From Chloroflexota bacterium (GTDB taxonomy: Bacteria; Chloroflexota; Anaerolineae; UBA1429): DNA of 64,000 nucleotides. A program made the translations under genes and the position numbers. The notes below the pieces were generated by a model that had not been told where the DNA came from, ran no database searches, and saw nothing but the letters and a program-made list of their open reading frames with translations. The stretch is from the NCBI GenBank assembly GCA_012729455.1, contig JAAYDC010000001.1, positions 42,482-106,481 of the forward strand, read 5' to 3'. Position 1 is the first letter of the stretch; the number at the start of each line of letters is the position of its first letter. Below, in pieces: positions 33,915 to 42,717 of this stretch.

Positions 33915-34150
33915 GCGCATCCGTGGCAGACCGCATCGAAGCGCTCCATAAAGTACTGGTAGTTGGCAAAGGATACATCCGGCGGGATCGAGTGGTCGGG
34001 GTGCAGCAGGTAGCCGCTCTCTTCCATCAGCGGGCGCAGGCGTTCGAGTTCGGCATCAATTGCTGCCTGGCCATATACCAGCGCATGTTTGTCAATGCCG
34101 CCCCACAATCGCAGCTCACGGCCGTATCGGCATCGGCACTCGTGAGGAGG
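33911..34150 (-). pseudogene. C-terminal remnant of a URO-D-like gene
   Basis: From about 34150 the minus strand reads RYGRELRLWGGIDKHALVYG and goes on to PLMEESGYLLHPDHSIPPDV, ending at 33911. This is the characteristic C-terminus of URO-D superfamily (MtaA-like) proteins. Similarity is lost at about 34150, immediately before the low-GC SDR gene. The N-terminus of the same kind of gene reappears in the same orientation at 35198-35542. Not the same gene as the relic at 1356. Confidence 0.75.
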
Positions 34151-35197
34151 ACTTGAATGAAGACTGTTTTCTTTACTGGTGCTACCGGAGGCCTTGGAGA
34201 ACTATGCGTACGTACCCTGTCAAAGAGAGGATGGCAGGTGTTTGCCGTCGGCACCAACAGAGAAAAACTAGGGGAGCTTGAACAACTGCCCCATGTAATT
34301 CCTCTACACGCCAATGTGCGAGACATGAACAGCCTGAAAGCGGCCAAGGAAAACCTGCTTGAATACACCAACCGTTTGGATGCCGTGGTCAACTTTGCAG
34401 GAATATCGGGTTTTTCTTCTCTTGTTGAAGGAGAGGCAATATCCCTGATGGAAAGGCTTATAGACATCAATGTGTTAGGCACTGCTCGAGTCAATGCCCT
34501 CATGATTGATTTGTTAGAGAGAGGACAGGGGCGCATCATCAACTGTTCCTCTACCGCAGGTTGGGTGGCCTCACAGCCTTTTGCCGGAGCCTACTGTGCT
34601 TCCAAGCGGGCTATCGAAGCCTATAACGACAGCCTGCGACGGGAACTGATGTTTATAGGCATCCCTGTGATTAAAATACAGCCAGGCGCTTATCAGACCA
34701 AGCTGCTCAGCGGTATTGCTGATGAATACTTGAAAACACTAAAAAGCACCACCCGTTATCAGACGGTACTAAGGCGGCTCAAGTTTATGATGGACAAGGT
34801 GCTTAGCGCTGCGGGAGACCCACAGGAGCTGGTCGATACCGTGATAAAAGCGCTGGAAGACAAGCACCCGCGACTAAAATACCGCAAGGGCACCGGCTTT
34901 TTGATGTACCTGATGAGCGTCCTACCTAGCAGGCTTGTGGACTGGGGTTACCGTACGTTACTAAAGTATCCTTGGGGAAAACACGAACATAAAGAGCGTC
35001 TTTAAACAATTATCATGCTTGCACAAGAATACTTGCTGGCACAGTCTGGACACTATATTTTCACATATGCTGCTGAAGCTTAACTTTTTCTGCAGGAAGA
35101 ACCTGCAAAATTATTACCTTTCGTCATCTCAACCAGTGGTGATGTTGGCTGTTTATTCCGTTTCAAGGTAACAAGCTCCTTATCATGTTCTTTTTAC
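34150..35197. other. low-GC segment interrupting a URO-D-like gene
   Basis: About 1.05 kb of visibly lower GC lying between the two halves of a URO-D-like relic. It contains one intact SDR gene on the plus strand and about 190 bases of A/T-rich non-coding sequence (35006-35197) with nothing recognised. No terminal inverted repeats, target duplication or transposase were found. The relic halves do not meet: the middle of the URO-D protein (roughly 150-170 residues) is missing, so this was a replacement rather than a clean insertion. Confidence 0.6.
34157..35005 (+). CDS. short-chain dehydrogenase/reductase, low GC
   Basis: A 282-residue classical SDR: cofactor loop FFTGATGGLGELCV, NFAGISG, catalytic Ser in INCSSTAGW, Tyr-x3-Lys in AYCASKRAIEAY and the PG motif in IQPGAYQT. 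The basic/aromatic C-terminal tail (about 240-282, with FLMYLMSVLPSRLVDWGY) resembles SDRs that act on lipids or retinoid-like substrates and may touch the membrane. AGGAGG is 7 nt upstream of the ATG, at the junction with the relic. Codon use is A/T-richer than its neighbours, indicating transfer. Confidence 0.82.
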   Translation: MKTVFFTGATGGLGELCVRTLSKRGWQVFAVGTNREKLGELEQLPHVIPLHANVRDMNSLKAAKENLLEYTNRLDAVVNFAGISGFSSLVEGEAISLMERLIDINVLGTARVNALMIDLLERGQGRIINCSSTAGWVASQPFAGAYCASKRAIEAYNDSLRRELMFIGIPVIKIQPGAYQTKLLSGIADEYLKTLKSTTRYQTVLRRLKFMMDKVLSAAGDPQELVDTVIKALEDKHPRLKYRKGTGFLMYLMSVLPSRLVDWGYRTLLKYPWGKHEHKERL

Positions 35198-35542
35198 GGT
35201 GCGGAACTCCTCGCGTGTCTCGACCGGATAATGTACGAACTGCGGCATCGACGAGAGCGGGTTATCCTTGCGCTCGCGCATGGTGATGCCTTCTTCGTTG
35301 ATGTAAGTGATGGTGAAATCATCTTTGGCAAGAACGACATGTTCAAAGGGCGGGCTGGAGTACCACCAGGTGCCGATGGTGTTGTGGCGGTCGGATTTGC
35401 CCACCATGTCATAGGTGGCGGGGGCGTAGCCCTCCTACTTCCAGCGCTCCAAGGTCTCTGGCCAACCGCCTCAGATTCAGTAGGGCACGTGGTTGACGTT
35501 CTGGTAGCGCATCATCGCCAGGAAGCGTTCGCGGTCGTTCAT
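35198..35542 (-). pseudogene. N-terminal remnant of a URO-D-like gene with stop codons
   Basis: Begins with a normal start, MNDRERFLAMMRYQNVNHVPY, typical of URO-D superfamily N-termini. It then meets TGA, TGA and TAG in frame within 20 codons, and continues as EGYAPATYDMVGKSDRH and INEEGITMRERKDNPL up to EEFR at about 35198. The first two TGA stops fall where Trp (TGG) is expected, the TAG where Gln (CAG) or similar would fit; all would be single C/G to T/A transitions. The matching C-terminus is at 33911-34150. Confidence 0.75.
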
Positions 35543-35558
35543 GAGATTCCTTACACGG

Positions 35559-38366
35559 TTACTTGACCGTCAGCTCGAGCGGCAGGATCAGGCGGTCGCT
35601 GCCATCCGGCAATGCCAGACGTTGCGAGTTAGCCGGGTCGTAGAGTCCCACCTCGAGCGTGGCAAGGCCGCGGTAATCGGCGGTCTCCTCCAGCCAGACC
35701 AGCGTGTGCGTGTCGCTGACCACCTGATCAAGCAGCCAACTCGAAGTAGGCTGACGGCCTTCGTCGGGCTGGCCGTCGTGCTGGGCGATCAGCCGCCCCG
35801 ATGCATCCAGCAAGTGGGTAAAGACCACATAGTTGCGCGTCAGGGCTTGCTGGTTGAGCGCCTGCCAGTAGAGCGTCAGGGTCAGCGGCTCACCAGCCTG
35901 CAGGGCGGTTGATGCCAGGTCGAACCCGCGCAGGGCCCCTACAGCATCAAAGCGAGCATCGCTGGGGTAGCGCATCTCGGGCAGCGTGAAACTGCGTGTC
36001 GATGGCGCGATGGTTATGCTGCCGAGATCGAGCGACTCACCGCCTTCCAGCTGCAGGCGGATGAGCGCGTTGCCCTTAGGCGCGTTCACCTCGGCGCGCA
36101 GCAGCCTGCGGTCGCGTACCAGTTCACCGCGCTGCCACTGGCTGGTCGGGTAGCGCCCATGAACTGGCGCGCCGCTTTGGCTGCCAACCGGTGTATCACC
36201 ATGAACTATTTCGAGGGTGATCTCTCGTGCTTGCGGTCGATCAGCGATCGCGCGCCAGAAGAGGGTCACAAATAGGCCTTCACCGGGCTGGATCGTGTCG
36301 CGATCGAGCTGGTACCCATCGAGGACAATTCCAGGCACCAACTCGCGCTCCACGGCAGTCATCGCGGTATCTGGCAGGTAGCCTTCCGCCAGATCAGCGG
36401 CACGTCCGAGCGATACCATGCCGACCTGATAGCTGGTGCCGATCGTTTTACCGGTGCTATCAGTGAAGGGAATCTCTCCCTCCGCGGTATAGAGGCTCAC
36501 CTCGACGGAATACGTAAGCGGCGCCGTACCGGGCGCGATCTCTAACAGGTAATAGTTGCGCCCGCCAGCGTTCTCCAGCCAACGCTCAGAGGTGGCATCA
36601 CCCTGTTCGGCCATGAGCAGGCGGTCGTCGCGCGCCACGACCTCACCATCGGGCGAGACCAGGCGTACTGCCGCGCGCAGCTGGACGCCCGGCGGACGCA
36701 CTGCGCGCCACTCGAGCGCTACCGGCAAGCGCTGATCAACGGGCATCTGTTTTGGCAGGGCAGCCGACGCTAGCCTGACCGTATCGGCCGAAACCTGCTG
36801 AGGCACGAATTCAGGCATCTCGAGCGGATTCTGCAGCTCGTAGGCGCTCAGCAGACGGTCGGACGACCATGCCTGGTGTACCATATAGCCGTTACTGCCC
36901 AGGAACCAGGACAGATGGTCTCGCGGGTCGGCATAGACATGCACCCAGCGCAAAAGCACGGCGCGTTGGGCACCCTGTAGTCTCGGCAGTGCCCAGTCCA
37001 TCAGGTCGGCGTCCGGTACGCGCGTATCGAGGTGAAAAACGCGGGCGCGATCACCAAAGTAATAGTCAAAGGCGTGATCATAGTACGACATCAACACCAG
37101 ATCGTTGGGCCCGGCATACTGAGCCGTCAGGTCCACCAGGGCGCGTACATCCGGGCGCAGGCGCTCGGGGTAGCGCATATTGCGGTACTGGGCATATCCC
37201 TGCACCAACAGCACGCTGGCTACCAGGATAATCGCAGCAACGCGCGGCAGCCATACGATGACTCCCCGGTACCGTTGAGCCAGCTGCCATAGTGCCACGG
37301 CGGCACGCGCCAGCAGGATCATCAGCGGCCCGGAAAGCATCATGAGGTGGCGAGGGCTGACCACGCCCGGCCGAAAGTGAAACAGGACCGCAGCGATCGT
37401 CGTCGGCAGCAGGCAGACCGCCAACAGAAAGGCATCGCGTAACAGCAGAGCGTCGACGCTGGTCTCCGGCTTGCGACGCACTTGCACCACACGCACCACG
37501 ACGTATATCAGCAGCGCAGCGATACCAGCTACCGCAACGAGTCCCAGTACGCGGTCGAGGGCGGTATCCCAGATGAGCGGGCCTTGGGTATAAAAGCCAA
37601 TCAGCTGGCCGATGAAATCGCGCACTTGAGGCACGCTGGTATTGACGGGCAGCAGCTCGCTGGCGGTATAATCGCTCAGGCCGCTGCGTCCGCTGCGGAT
37701 CACCAGCCCCCAGGGGGCAAAGGCCACCAACGCAGCCGACTGAACTGCCAGAAAGGCGCGCAGCGTCGACCAACGCCGTTGCCAGGTACTCACGGCGATA
37801 GCCAGCACCGCAATGGCGAGCAAAAAAGGCGCCGAAAAGTAATGGCTGTAGAGCGCCACAACCTCAGCTAGCCATAGGACAGCCCAGTGCCAGTATGTCT
37901 GCCGTTCGCGCAGTACGACCACTCTGGTCGTCAGCAATAACATCAGCATAAAAGCAGCTGTGATCAGGCTGTACATGCGCAGCTCTTGGGAATAGTAGAT
38001 CAGCACAGGCGATGTAGCGGCCAGGATGCCCGCCAGCCAGGCGGTGCCGCGGCCATAGAGTATTTTTGCCGTCAGATATACCAGTAGCAGCGCGGCGATG
38101 CCAAACAGCAATGAAGGCACGCGCAGCCAACCCTCGGTGGAGGGCACCAACAGGTCCCAAATGTGCAGCAGATAGTGGTAGAGCGGAGGCCGGTAAGCTG
38201 TGCGGGCGATGTCGCCCAACGGCAGGCGCGCCACCATGAGGGTTTGGGCTTCATCGTACCAAAAACAACTCTGCCCAATACCCCAAACGCGCAGCAGAAT
38301 ACCGCTGAGCAGGATCGCGCCGGTAATGATGGTACTGCGCCGCACATCCGCCCGCATTGTGTTCAT
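35559..38366 (-). CDS. GT39/PMT-like membrane glycosyltransferase with large C-terminal domain
   Basis: A 935-residue protein. The N-terminal half (about 15-430) has a dozen hydrophobic segments with the GT-C signature acidic pair in SCFWYDEAQTLMVARLPLGD (loop 1), the YRPPLYHYLLHIWD region and YYSQELRMYSL, as in dolichyl/polyprenyl-phosphate-sugar mannosyltransferases. The C-terminal half (about 470-935) is extracytoplasmic, built of repeated beta domains (two segments sharing TLFWRAIADRPQ / TLYWQALNQQAL wording). It probably transfers sugars from a lipid carrier to surface polymers or proteins. Starts 13 nt downstream of the NIPSNAP gene. Confidence 0.85.
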   Translation of the reverse strand: MNTMRADVRRSTIITGAILLSGILLRVWGIGQSCFWYDEAQTLMVARLPLGDIARTAYRPPLYHYLLHIWDLLVPSTEGWLRVPSLLFGIAALLLVYLTAKILYGRGTAWLAGILAATSPVLIYYSQELRMYSLITAAFMLMLLLTTRVVVLRERQTYWHWAVLWLAEVVALYSHYFSAPFLLAIAVLAIAVSTWQRRWSTLRAFLAVQSAALVAFAPWGLVIRSGRSGLSDYTASELLPVNTSVPQVRDFIGQLIGFYTQGPLIWDTALDRVLGLVAVAGIAALLIYVVVRVVQVRRKPETSVDALLLRDAFLLAVCLLPTTIAAVLFHFRPGVVSPRHLMMLSGPLMILLARAAVALWQLAQRYRGVIVWLPRVAAIILVASVLLVQGYAQYRNMRYPERLRPDVRALVDLTAQYAGPNDLVLMSYYDHAFDYYFGDRARVFHLDTRVPDADLMDWALPRLQGAQRAVLLRWVHVYADPRDHLSWFLGSNGYMVHQAWSSDRLLSAYELQNPLEMPEFVPQQVSADTVRLASAALPKQMPVDQRLPVALEWRAVRPPGVQLRAAVRLVSPDGEVVARDDRLLMAEQGDATSERWLENAGGRNYYLLEIAPGTAPLTYSVEVSLYTAEGEIPFTDSTGKTIGTSYQVGMVSLGRAADLAEGYLPDTAMTAVERELVPGIVLDGYQLDRDTIQPGEGLFVTLFWRAIADRPQAREITLEIVHGDTPVGSQSGAPVHGRYPTSQWQRGELVRDRRLLRAEVNAPKGNALIRLQLEGGESLDLGSITIAPSTRSFTLPEMRYPSDARFDAVGALRGFDLASTALQAGEPLTLTLYWQALNQQALTRNYVVFTHLLDASGRLIAQHDGQPDEGRQPTSSWLLDQVVSDTHTLVWLEETADYRGLATLEVGLYDPANSQRLALPDGSDRLILPLELTVK

Positions 38367-38379
38367 GCGTTGGGCACCA

Positions 38380-38700
38380 CTAGCGCAGAGCAGAGGAAGC
38401 AGTCGGCTCCAAGCGGGTTACCACGATGCGTTCGCGATCAAGCAGCTCGTTAATCTGCGGGGCGATCTCGTTGCGCCACTCGTCCGATTCATAAACCACG
38501 CGGTAGAGCGCCTCACGCTGTTCTTCGCTTTCAAAGCGGCGCAGCCACACGTACAGGTCGGGGTCGTTGGGCGCGGTAAAGCTGCCGATCACCACCATAC
38601 CCTTGCCAACCTGGAAGGGGATGATGACCTCTTCCATCAGCGTGACCCACTCGGCTACCCGGTTTTGCTTGATGCGGTACTGGCGCAGTTCGATAAACAT
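38380..38700 (-). CDS. NIPSNAP family protein
   Basis: A 106-residue dimeric alpha/beta-barrel protein beginning MFIELRQYRIKQNRVAEW, followed by VVIGSFTAPNDPDLYVWLRRFES, the standard NIPSNAP pattern. Function in bacteria is unclear; members are small ligand-binding or chaperone-like proteins. The ATG at 38700 is used because the family N-terminus begins there; an upstream in-frame ATG overlaps the previous gene. Part of a four-frame minus-strand run with the GT39-like gene and a small membrane protein. Confidence 0.85.
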   Translation of the reverse strand: MFIELRQYRIKQNRVAEWVTLMEEVIIPFQVGKGMVVIGSFTAPNDPDLYVWLRRFESEEQREALYRVVYESDEWRNEIAPQINELLDRERIVVTRLEPTASSALR

Positions 38701-38707
38701 GGCGTCT

Positions 38708-39106
38708 TTATACCTCGTCAAAGATTCTCCAGATCACCCAGCTCATATAAGCCCACAGGGCAACTAACAGGATGATCGCTATGATGCGAAAGACCAGGAT
38801 CTGCGAATAGCCGTACAAGGCACTGGAAAAGAGCGCCAACATCACAAAACTAAAGATCGGCAGAACTGAAAGTGCGCGGGTATGCTGCGACCCGCGTGTC
38901 AGCAGATACAGCACCGTCAACAGCACGGTCATGATCGCCATCGAATAGACATAGCCGTTCTGTTGGTCAACACCGACATATTGCCAGCCAAAGTTAAACA
39001 CCACCAAAAACGCCGCCAGTACCAGGGCAAGGGGTACAAACAGGATCCAGGGTCCTACAATGGCGATGGCATACTTCCACCAGGGGCTGCGTTCGGTTTC
39101 GTCCAC
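38708..39106 (-). CDS. small membrane protein, four predicted helices
   Basis: A 132-residue protein with hydrophobic segments at about 12-36, 54-70, 80-97 and 103-122. The N-terminus is acidic and the C-terminus ends RIFDEV. No family recognised. It ends 7 nt before the NIPSNAP start, so the genes are likely co-transcribed. Confidence 0.65.
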   Translation of the reverse strand: MDETERSPWWKYAIAIVGPWILFVPLALVLAAFLVVFNFGWQYVGVDQQNGYVYSMAIMTVLLTVLYLLTRGSQHTRALSVLPIFSFVMLALFSSALYGYSQILVFRIIAIILLVALWAYMSWVIWRIFDEV

Positions 39107-39173
39107 GTTGGTTGCCTCTTCTGTACGTCAATATTTCCAGTATTGATCTGTACTTTGCAGTGCAATATCGTTC

Positions 39174-39201
39174 TTGATCGTGACTAGAATGAGACTATAC
39201 T
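39174..39201 (+). promoter_or_regulatory. promoter of lipoprotein gene
   Basis: TTGATC (39174-39179), 16 bp, TATACT (39196-39201), 35 bp before the ATG. Confidence 0.6.
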
Positions 39202-39235
39202 AGCGGTATTCTACATGTGCGTCAAGGAGTAGTTC

Positions 39236-40309
39236 ATGATCAGGCGCATAATCTTGGCTGTGATACTTGTGATCAGTCTGGCGTTAATGGCAGGTTGCAC
39301 CCCGCGGCAATCCGGCGAGAGCAGCTCGCCAACAGTTTCGAATGGTGACGCTGCTTTACAGGATGATGAATCCACCACTGACGATGACGAAAGCGATAAC
39401 AAGCCATTGTCGTCGGATTCGGGCGATTCGCTCGATCTGAACGACCTGTCCTTAACCGAAAAGCTCGATTCGTATCGCGCCACACAAAAGGGCGTCTACA
39501 AACAGACCATCGACGGCGTAGAGACCGTCACCACTTATGAGGTTAACCAACAGGTTGCTCGTGATCCAAAGGCTTCCTCGGCGCTCTACACCACCGCCAA
39601 CGATGAGGTTGAACGAACCTTTGAAGTGATCATCATTGGGCAAGACAGCTACATGCGCTCATCCGAGAGCCCCGGATGGACCGCCATGAGCATCGCTGAT
39701 AGCGGGCCTGCCGGAGCCGATGATTCAGCCTTGTTCACTGACCCGACTAGTGCCCTTTCTGGAGATGCCAGGCTGGTGGGTACCGAGACGGTCAACGGCT
39801 TAGAGAGCAAGCACTATGTCTATGAAGGGCGCGAGACCTTTGGCAACCGCATTGCCTCGGATGCCCAGGTCGAGCTATGCCAAGCCGATGTATGGGTCTC
39901 GACCGAGTACAACGTAGTGGTGCGCTATCAGGCGCATGTTGTCTTTAGTGACAAGTCGAGCCAGTACGACTGGAAGTTTGAATCCAACCTGCTGGACGTA
40001 AACACCCCCGTCACCATTGAGCCGCCTGAAGGGGTCACCAGGGCCGGCTTGCCTGACGACGTGCCGATGATCGATGATGCCTCTGAGGTATCGGCTTATG
40101 GCGGGATGGTGATGTTCTCGGTTAAAGACACTGTTGAGGACATACTCGAGTTTTACGCCAAAAAGCTGCCCGCGAACGGCTGGGAAAAGGGCACGGAGAA
40201 TTTGGGTGCAGGCCAAGCTTCTTACACCAAGGGTAATCGCAAACTGCTTCTAATAGTGTCTGCTGCTGGCGAGGAATCCAGCGTCACGATCATCGTTCAG
40301 GAGCAGTAG
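39236..40309 (+). CDS. lipoprotein of unknown function
   Basis: A 357-residue exported protein with a type II signal and lipobox LALMAGC (Cys at about residue 21), then an acidic low-complexity stretch rich in D/E/S (about 22-70) that spaces the domain from the membrane. The mature domain (YRATQKGVYKQTIDGVETVT onward) is beta-rich, somewhat like LolA/LppX-type lipid-handling folds, but not diagnostic. AAGGAG ribosome binding site. Transcribed alone from a good promoter. Confidence 0.75.
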   Translation: MIRRIILAVILVISLALMAGCTPRQSGESSSPTVSNGDAALQDDESTTDDDESDNKPLSSDSGDSLDLNDLSLTEKLDSYRATQKGVYKQTIDGVETVTTYEVNQQVARDPKASSALYTTANDEVERTFEVIIIGQDSYMRSSESPGWTAMSIADSGPAGADDSALFTDPTSALSGDARLVGTETVNGLESKHYVYEGRETFGNRIASDAQVELCQADVWVSTEYNVVVRYQAHVVFSDKSSQYDWKFESNLLDVNTPVTIEPPEGVTRAGLPDDVPMIDDASEVSAYGGMVMFSVKDTVEDILEFYAKKLPANGWEKGTENLGAGQASYTKGNRKLLLIVSAAGEESSVTIIVQEQ

Positions 40310-40337
40310 CGCTCAAGGAGTGAGCCAGCGGGCAGTC

Positions 40338-41342
40338 TCAGGTCTGCTCTCGGGAACGCTTGGTTCGGGCATTGACGACGGCTGCCTGAATCAGACGCAC
40401 AATCGCGAACCCCCCAAAGAAGAGGGCTGCCACCATCATGATGGCGAATCTGCCGGCATCCGGCAGGGCGCTACCTGGCACTGCAAGAGGGTTAAAGGCG
40501 TCCAACAGCACCGAGAGGATGAACCAGATATCCAGTGCCAGCGTGAACACCGCCGCCAGGTTAGACCACCATGCCATCCATGAGAGTGCAAGAAAGAAAG
40601 CACTGCTGGCGAGAAGGACCCCAATCTCTTTGCTGTTGCCGTAATCGTTCCAGCGCCAGACGTTTAATAATATGCTCGCCAGCAGGCACGCTGATAGCAT
40701 CAAGAAGTAAAAAGCCATACCCTTGCGCTTGAAGAATTTAGTGCGGTGCGCTTCAGCCTCGGCCAGGCGCTCGAGGCATACGGCTTCGACCAGTGGATAA
40801 TCCTCAGGGCTGGCATACAGCCTCGTCACCGAACGCCAGTTGTTGCTAAGCGTAATCACCCCCTCCCTGGGGCGTGAGGTGACTTTGTACACCTCGGACC
40901 AATGGATACGGAACGATTCGGGATACTGCTTTAACACCAGCGGTGCTATCATGCGGAACCCGCCCGCCAGCGGGGCTACCAGGCGTGCCAACCGCGAGAT
41001 CAGGCGGTCATCCGGTATGAGGTCAAAAGACAACCACTTGCTGGTGATCACATAAGAACCGTGCAGCTCGTCCTTGCTGAACAACCCTAATAGGATAAAC
41101 GGCAATAAGAGCAGGAGCAAGATACCGAGCAAGGTTTGCCATGACACAATGATCATTCGCGAGGTGAGGATATAGCTGAATATCGCCACCAGGATCACTA
41201 ACACCAACAGTAAAAGGGCATAGACGCGCAGCACGTCGAACCAGGCAAAGCGGCTGCCGATAATGCGGATATCTGCCTCCCAACGCAGTAACACACGGTT
41301 TTCGTCTGCCAATGTCTCTGCCTGGTTCGATGTTTCTGTCAT
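40338..41342 (-). CDS. membrane protein of unknown function
   Basis: A 334-residue protein with two N-terminal membrane helices (about 38-62 and 67-90), a cytoplasmic region of about 100 residues with SFRIHWSEVYKVTSRPREG (bPH-like beta pattern) and four further helices to the C-terminus. No motif assigns a function. It lies 15 bp downstream of the TIM-barrel gene on the same strand. Confidence 0.65.
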   Translation of the reverse strand: MTETSNQAETLADENRVLLRWEADIRIIGSRFAWFDVLRVYALLLLVLVILVAIFSYILTSRMIIVSWQTLLGILLLLLLPFILLGLFSKDELHGSYVITSKWLSFDLIPDDRLISRLARLVAPLAGGFRMIAPLVLKQYPESFRIHWSEVYKVTSRPREGVITLSNNWRSVTRLYASPEDYPLVEAVCLERLAEAEAHRTKFFKRKGMAFYFLMLSACLLASILLNVWRWNDYGNSKEIGVLLASSAFFLALSWMAWWSNLAAVFTLALDIWFILSVLLDAFNPLAVPGSALPDAGRFAIMMVAALFFGGFAIVRLIQAAVVNARTKRSREQT

Positions 41343-41357
41343 GCTATCTGCCGACCT

Positions 41358-42569
41358 CTACGAATCTCTGGGGGCGGGTCTACCCAGTAACATGCCCATA
41401 CCGGGCGCCAACCAGAGTTGTGCATCTCTCTCATAAGCCTGCCAACAGCCGTTGCCGACATTAAAAGTCTGCCACCCGGCCGTGTCGGCGCGCCAATCGA
41501 GCTCAACACGCGCCGAACGCTCGGGCGAAAGGTTTACCAACATCAGGTACGGTTCTCCGTCCGCTCCGCGGAACTCACCGATCATCAGCGGCATCGCTGC
41601 GCTGGCCTGCTCAATCAACTCGCCGGGCAGCGACGGCAGGTCGGCCATTTCACTGGCTTCCTGCAGGCCTGTGAAAAAGACTCCTGTCGAGGCAAGCTGG
41701 TTCATGATCGATCCCAGTAGCTTGATCTGGCGGTTGGTCTCGGCCAGATAATGCCAGATCCACGTCACACGCTCCTGGTCATCGATGGGCGCGTGCGCCG
41801 AACCATAGCTGTAATAAGTGAACCAGCCGACGCTGTGCCCGCCGGCAGCCAGGGTGGTATAGGCCTGCAAAAGCATCGTAGCGGGAGTGGGCGGCATAGC
41901 AGCGTCAAAGATCTGCATGGCCGAGACAATCTGCCACCAGGGCAGGTCGTGGCGCAGCGCTACCTCGCGCACCTGCAGCAGGTTGGTATAGTAGCTGGCC
42001 ATTTTGTCGGCCTCGCGGGCATCCTGCGAGTACTGTACCTGATAGCTGTCGTACGAGATAAAAGGCGGCTTGACCTCGGTTACAAAGCGCTCGAGGTAGT
42101 CCTCATAGGTATCGGTGCCCAGCTGGGAGCTGCCGGGCGCGCCCATGGTGGCATAGTTGGGGAACAGGTTGATATAGGCTGCCTTGTCGGGCGCGTACTT
42201 ATTCAGGGCAGCTACCGCCCAACCGAGTGCCTGGAAATCCTGCGTGCCGGGTTCGTCGACGATATAGTAACCGTACAAGGAAGGGCTATCACCGGCACGC
42301 TCAACCCAACAGCGGATGATGTCATCGATCTCTTCCTCACTTTTGTCCACCCAGGAAAAGGAGGCTGTGTTCTGCTCTTCGTTAAAGAGGATCGCAGCCA
42401 ACCCTAACTCTTCACAAGCCTTCAGATCCTCAGGCCAGACAAAGCCGGCCATGGTAAAGTTGCAGTCGGCGATACTCTTGAGCCCATGGCGGCGCGTCAT
42501 TTGGCCGTCAAAACCGTGAAACGCGTCCCAGGGGAGGATCGGATACAAGTTGGCCCACTTATCGGTCAT
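41358..42569 (-). CDS. TIM-barrel glycoside hydrolase-like protein
   Basis: A 403-residue soluble protein with glycosidase-like motifs: LYGYYIVDEPGTQDFQALGW (candidate acid/base Glu in DEP), PPFISYDSYQVQYS, WWQIVSAMQIF and GWFTYYSYGS; a short beta domain ends the chain (MLVNLSPERSARVELDW). It resembles the GH42-like/clan A barrels without a definite family. The start at 42569 has AAAGGAG upstream. Cytoplasmic; substrate unknown. Confidence 0.65.
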   Translation of the reverse strand: MTDKWANLYPILPWDAFHGFDGQMTRRHGLKSIADCNFTMAGFVWPEDLKACEELGLAAILFNEEQNTASFSWVDKSEEEIDDIIRCWVERAGDSPSLYGYYIVDEPGTQDFQALGWAVAALNKYAPDKAAYINLFPNYATMGAPGSSQLGTDTYEDYLERFVTEVKPPFISYDSYQVQYSQDAREADKMASYYTNLLQVREVALRHDLPWWQIVSAMQIFDAAMPPTPATMLLQAYTTLAAGGHSVGWFTYYSYGSAHAPIDDQERVTWIWHYLAETNRQIKLLGSIMNQLASTGVFFTGLQEASEMADLPSLPGELIEQASAAMPLMIGEFRGADGEPYLMLVNLSPERSARVELDWRADTAGWQTFNVGNGCWQAYERDAQLWLAPGMGMLLGRPAPRDS

Positions 42570-42717
42570 ACCAGACTCCTTTCGGTGATAGTGCCTACAG
42601 TATACTCTCATCACCTGCCCTACGGCAAGCTTTCTGCGCGCTGCAACCCTGACGCGCTGTGATGTGTCCTATTATGCAGAACGCGTCTAATTGCGCTTTT
42701 GTTTGGAGGAACTATAT

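Noticed and set aside
34140..35200. Insertion sequence carrying the SDR
   Set aside because: No transposase, terminal inverted repeats or target-site duplication; the host gene middle is deleted, so described as a replacement segment only.
35559..38366. Antisense ORFs on the plus strand within the GT39-like gene
   Set aside because: Short, overlapping in several frames and without motifs; shadows of the membrane glycosyltransferase.
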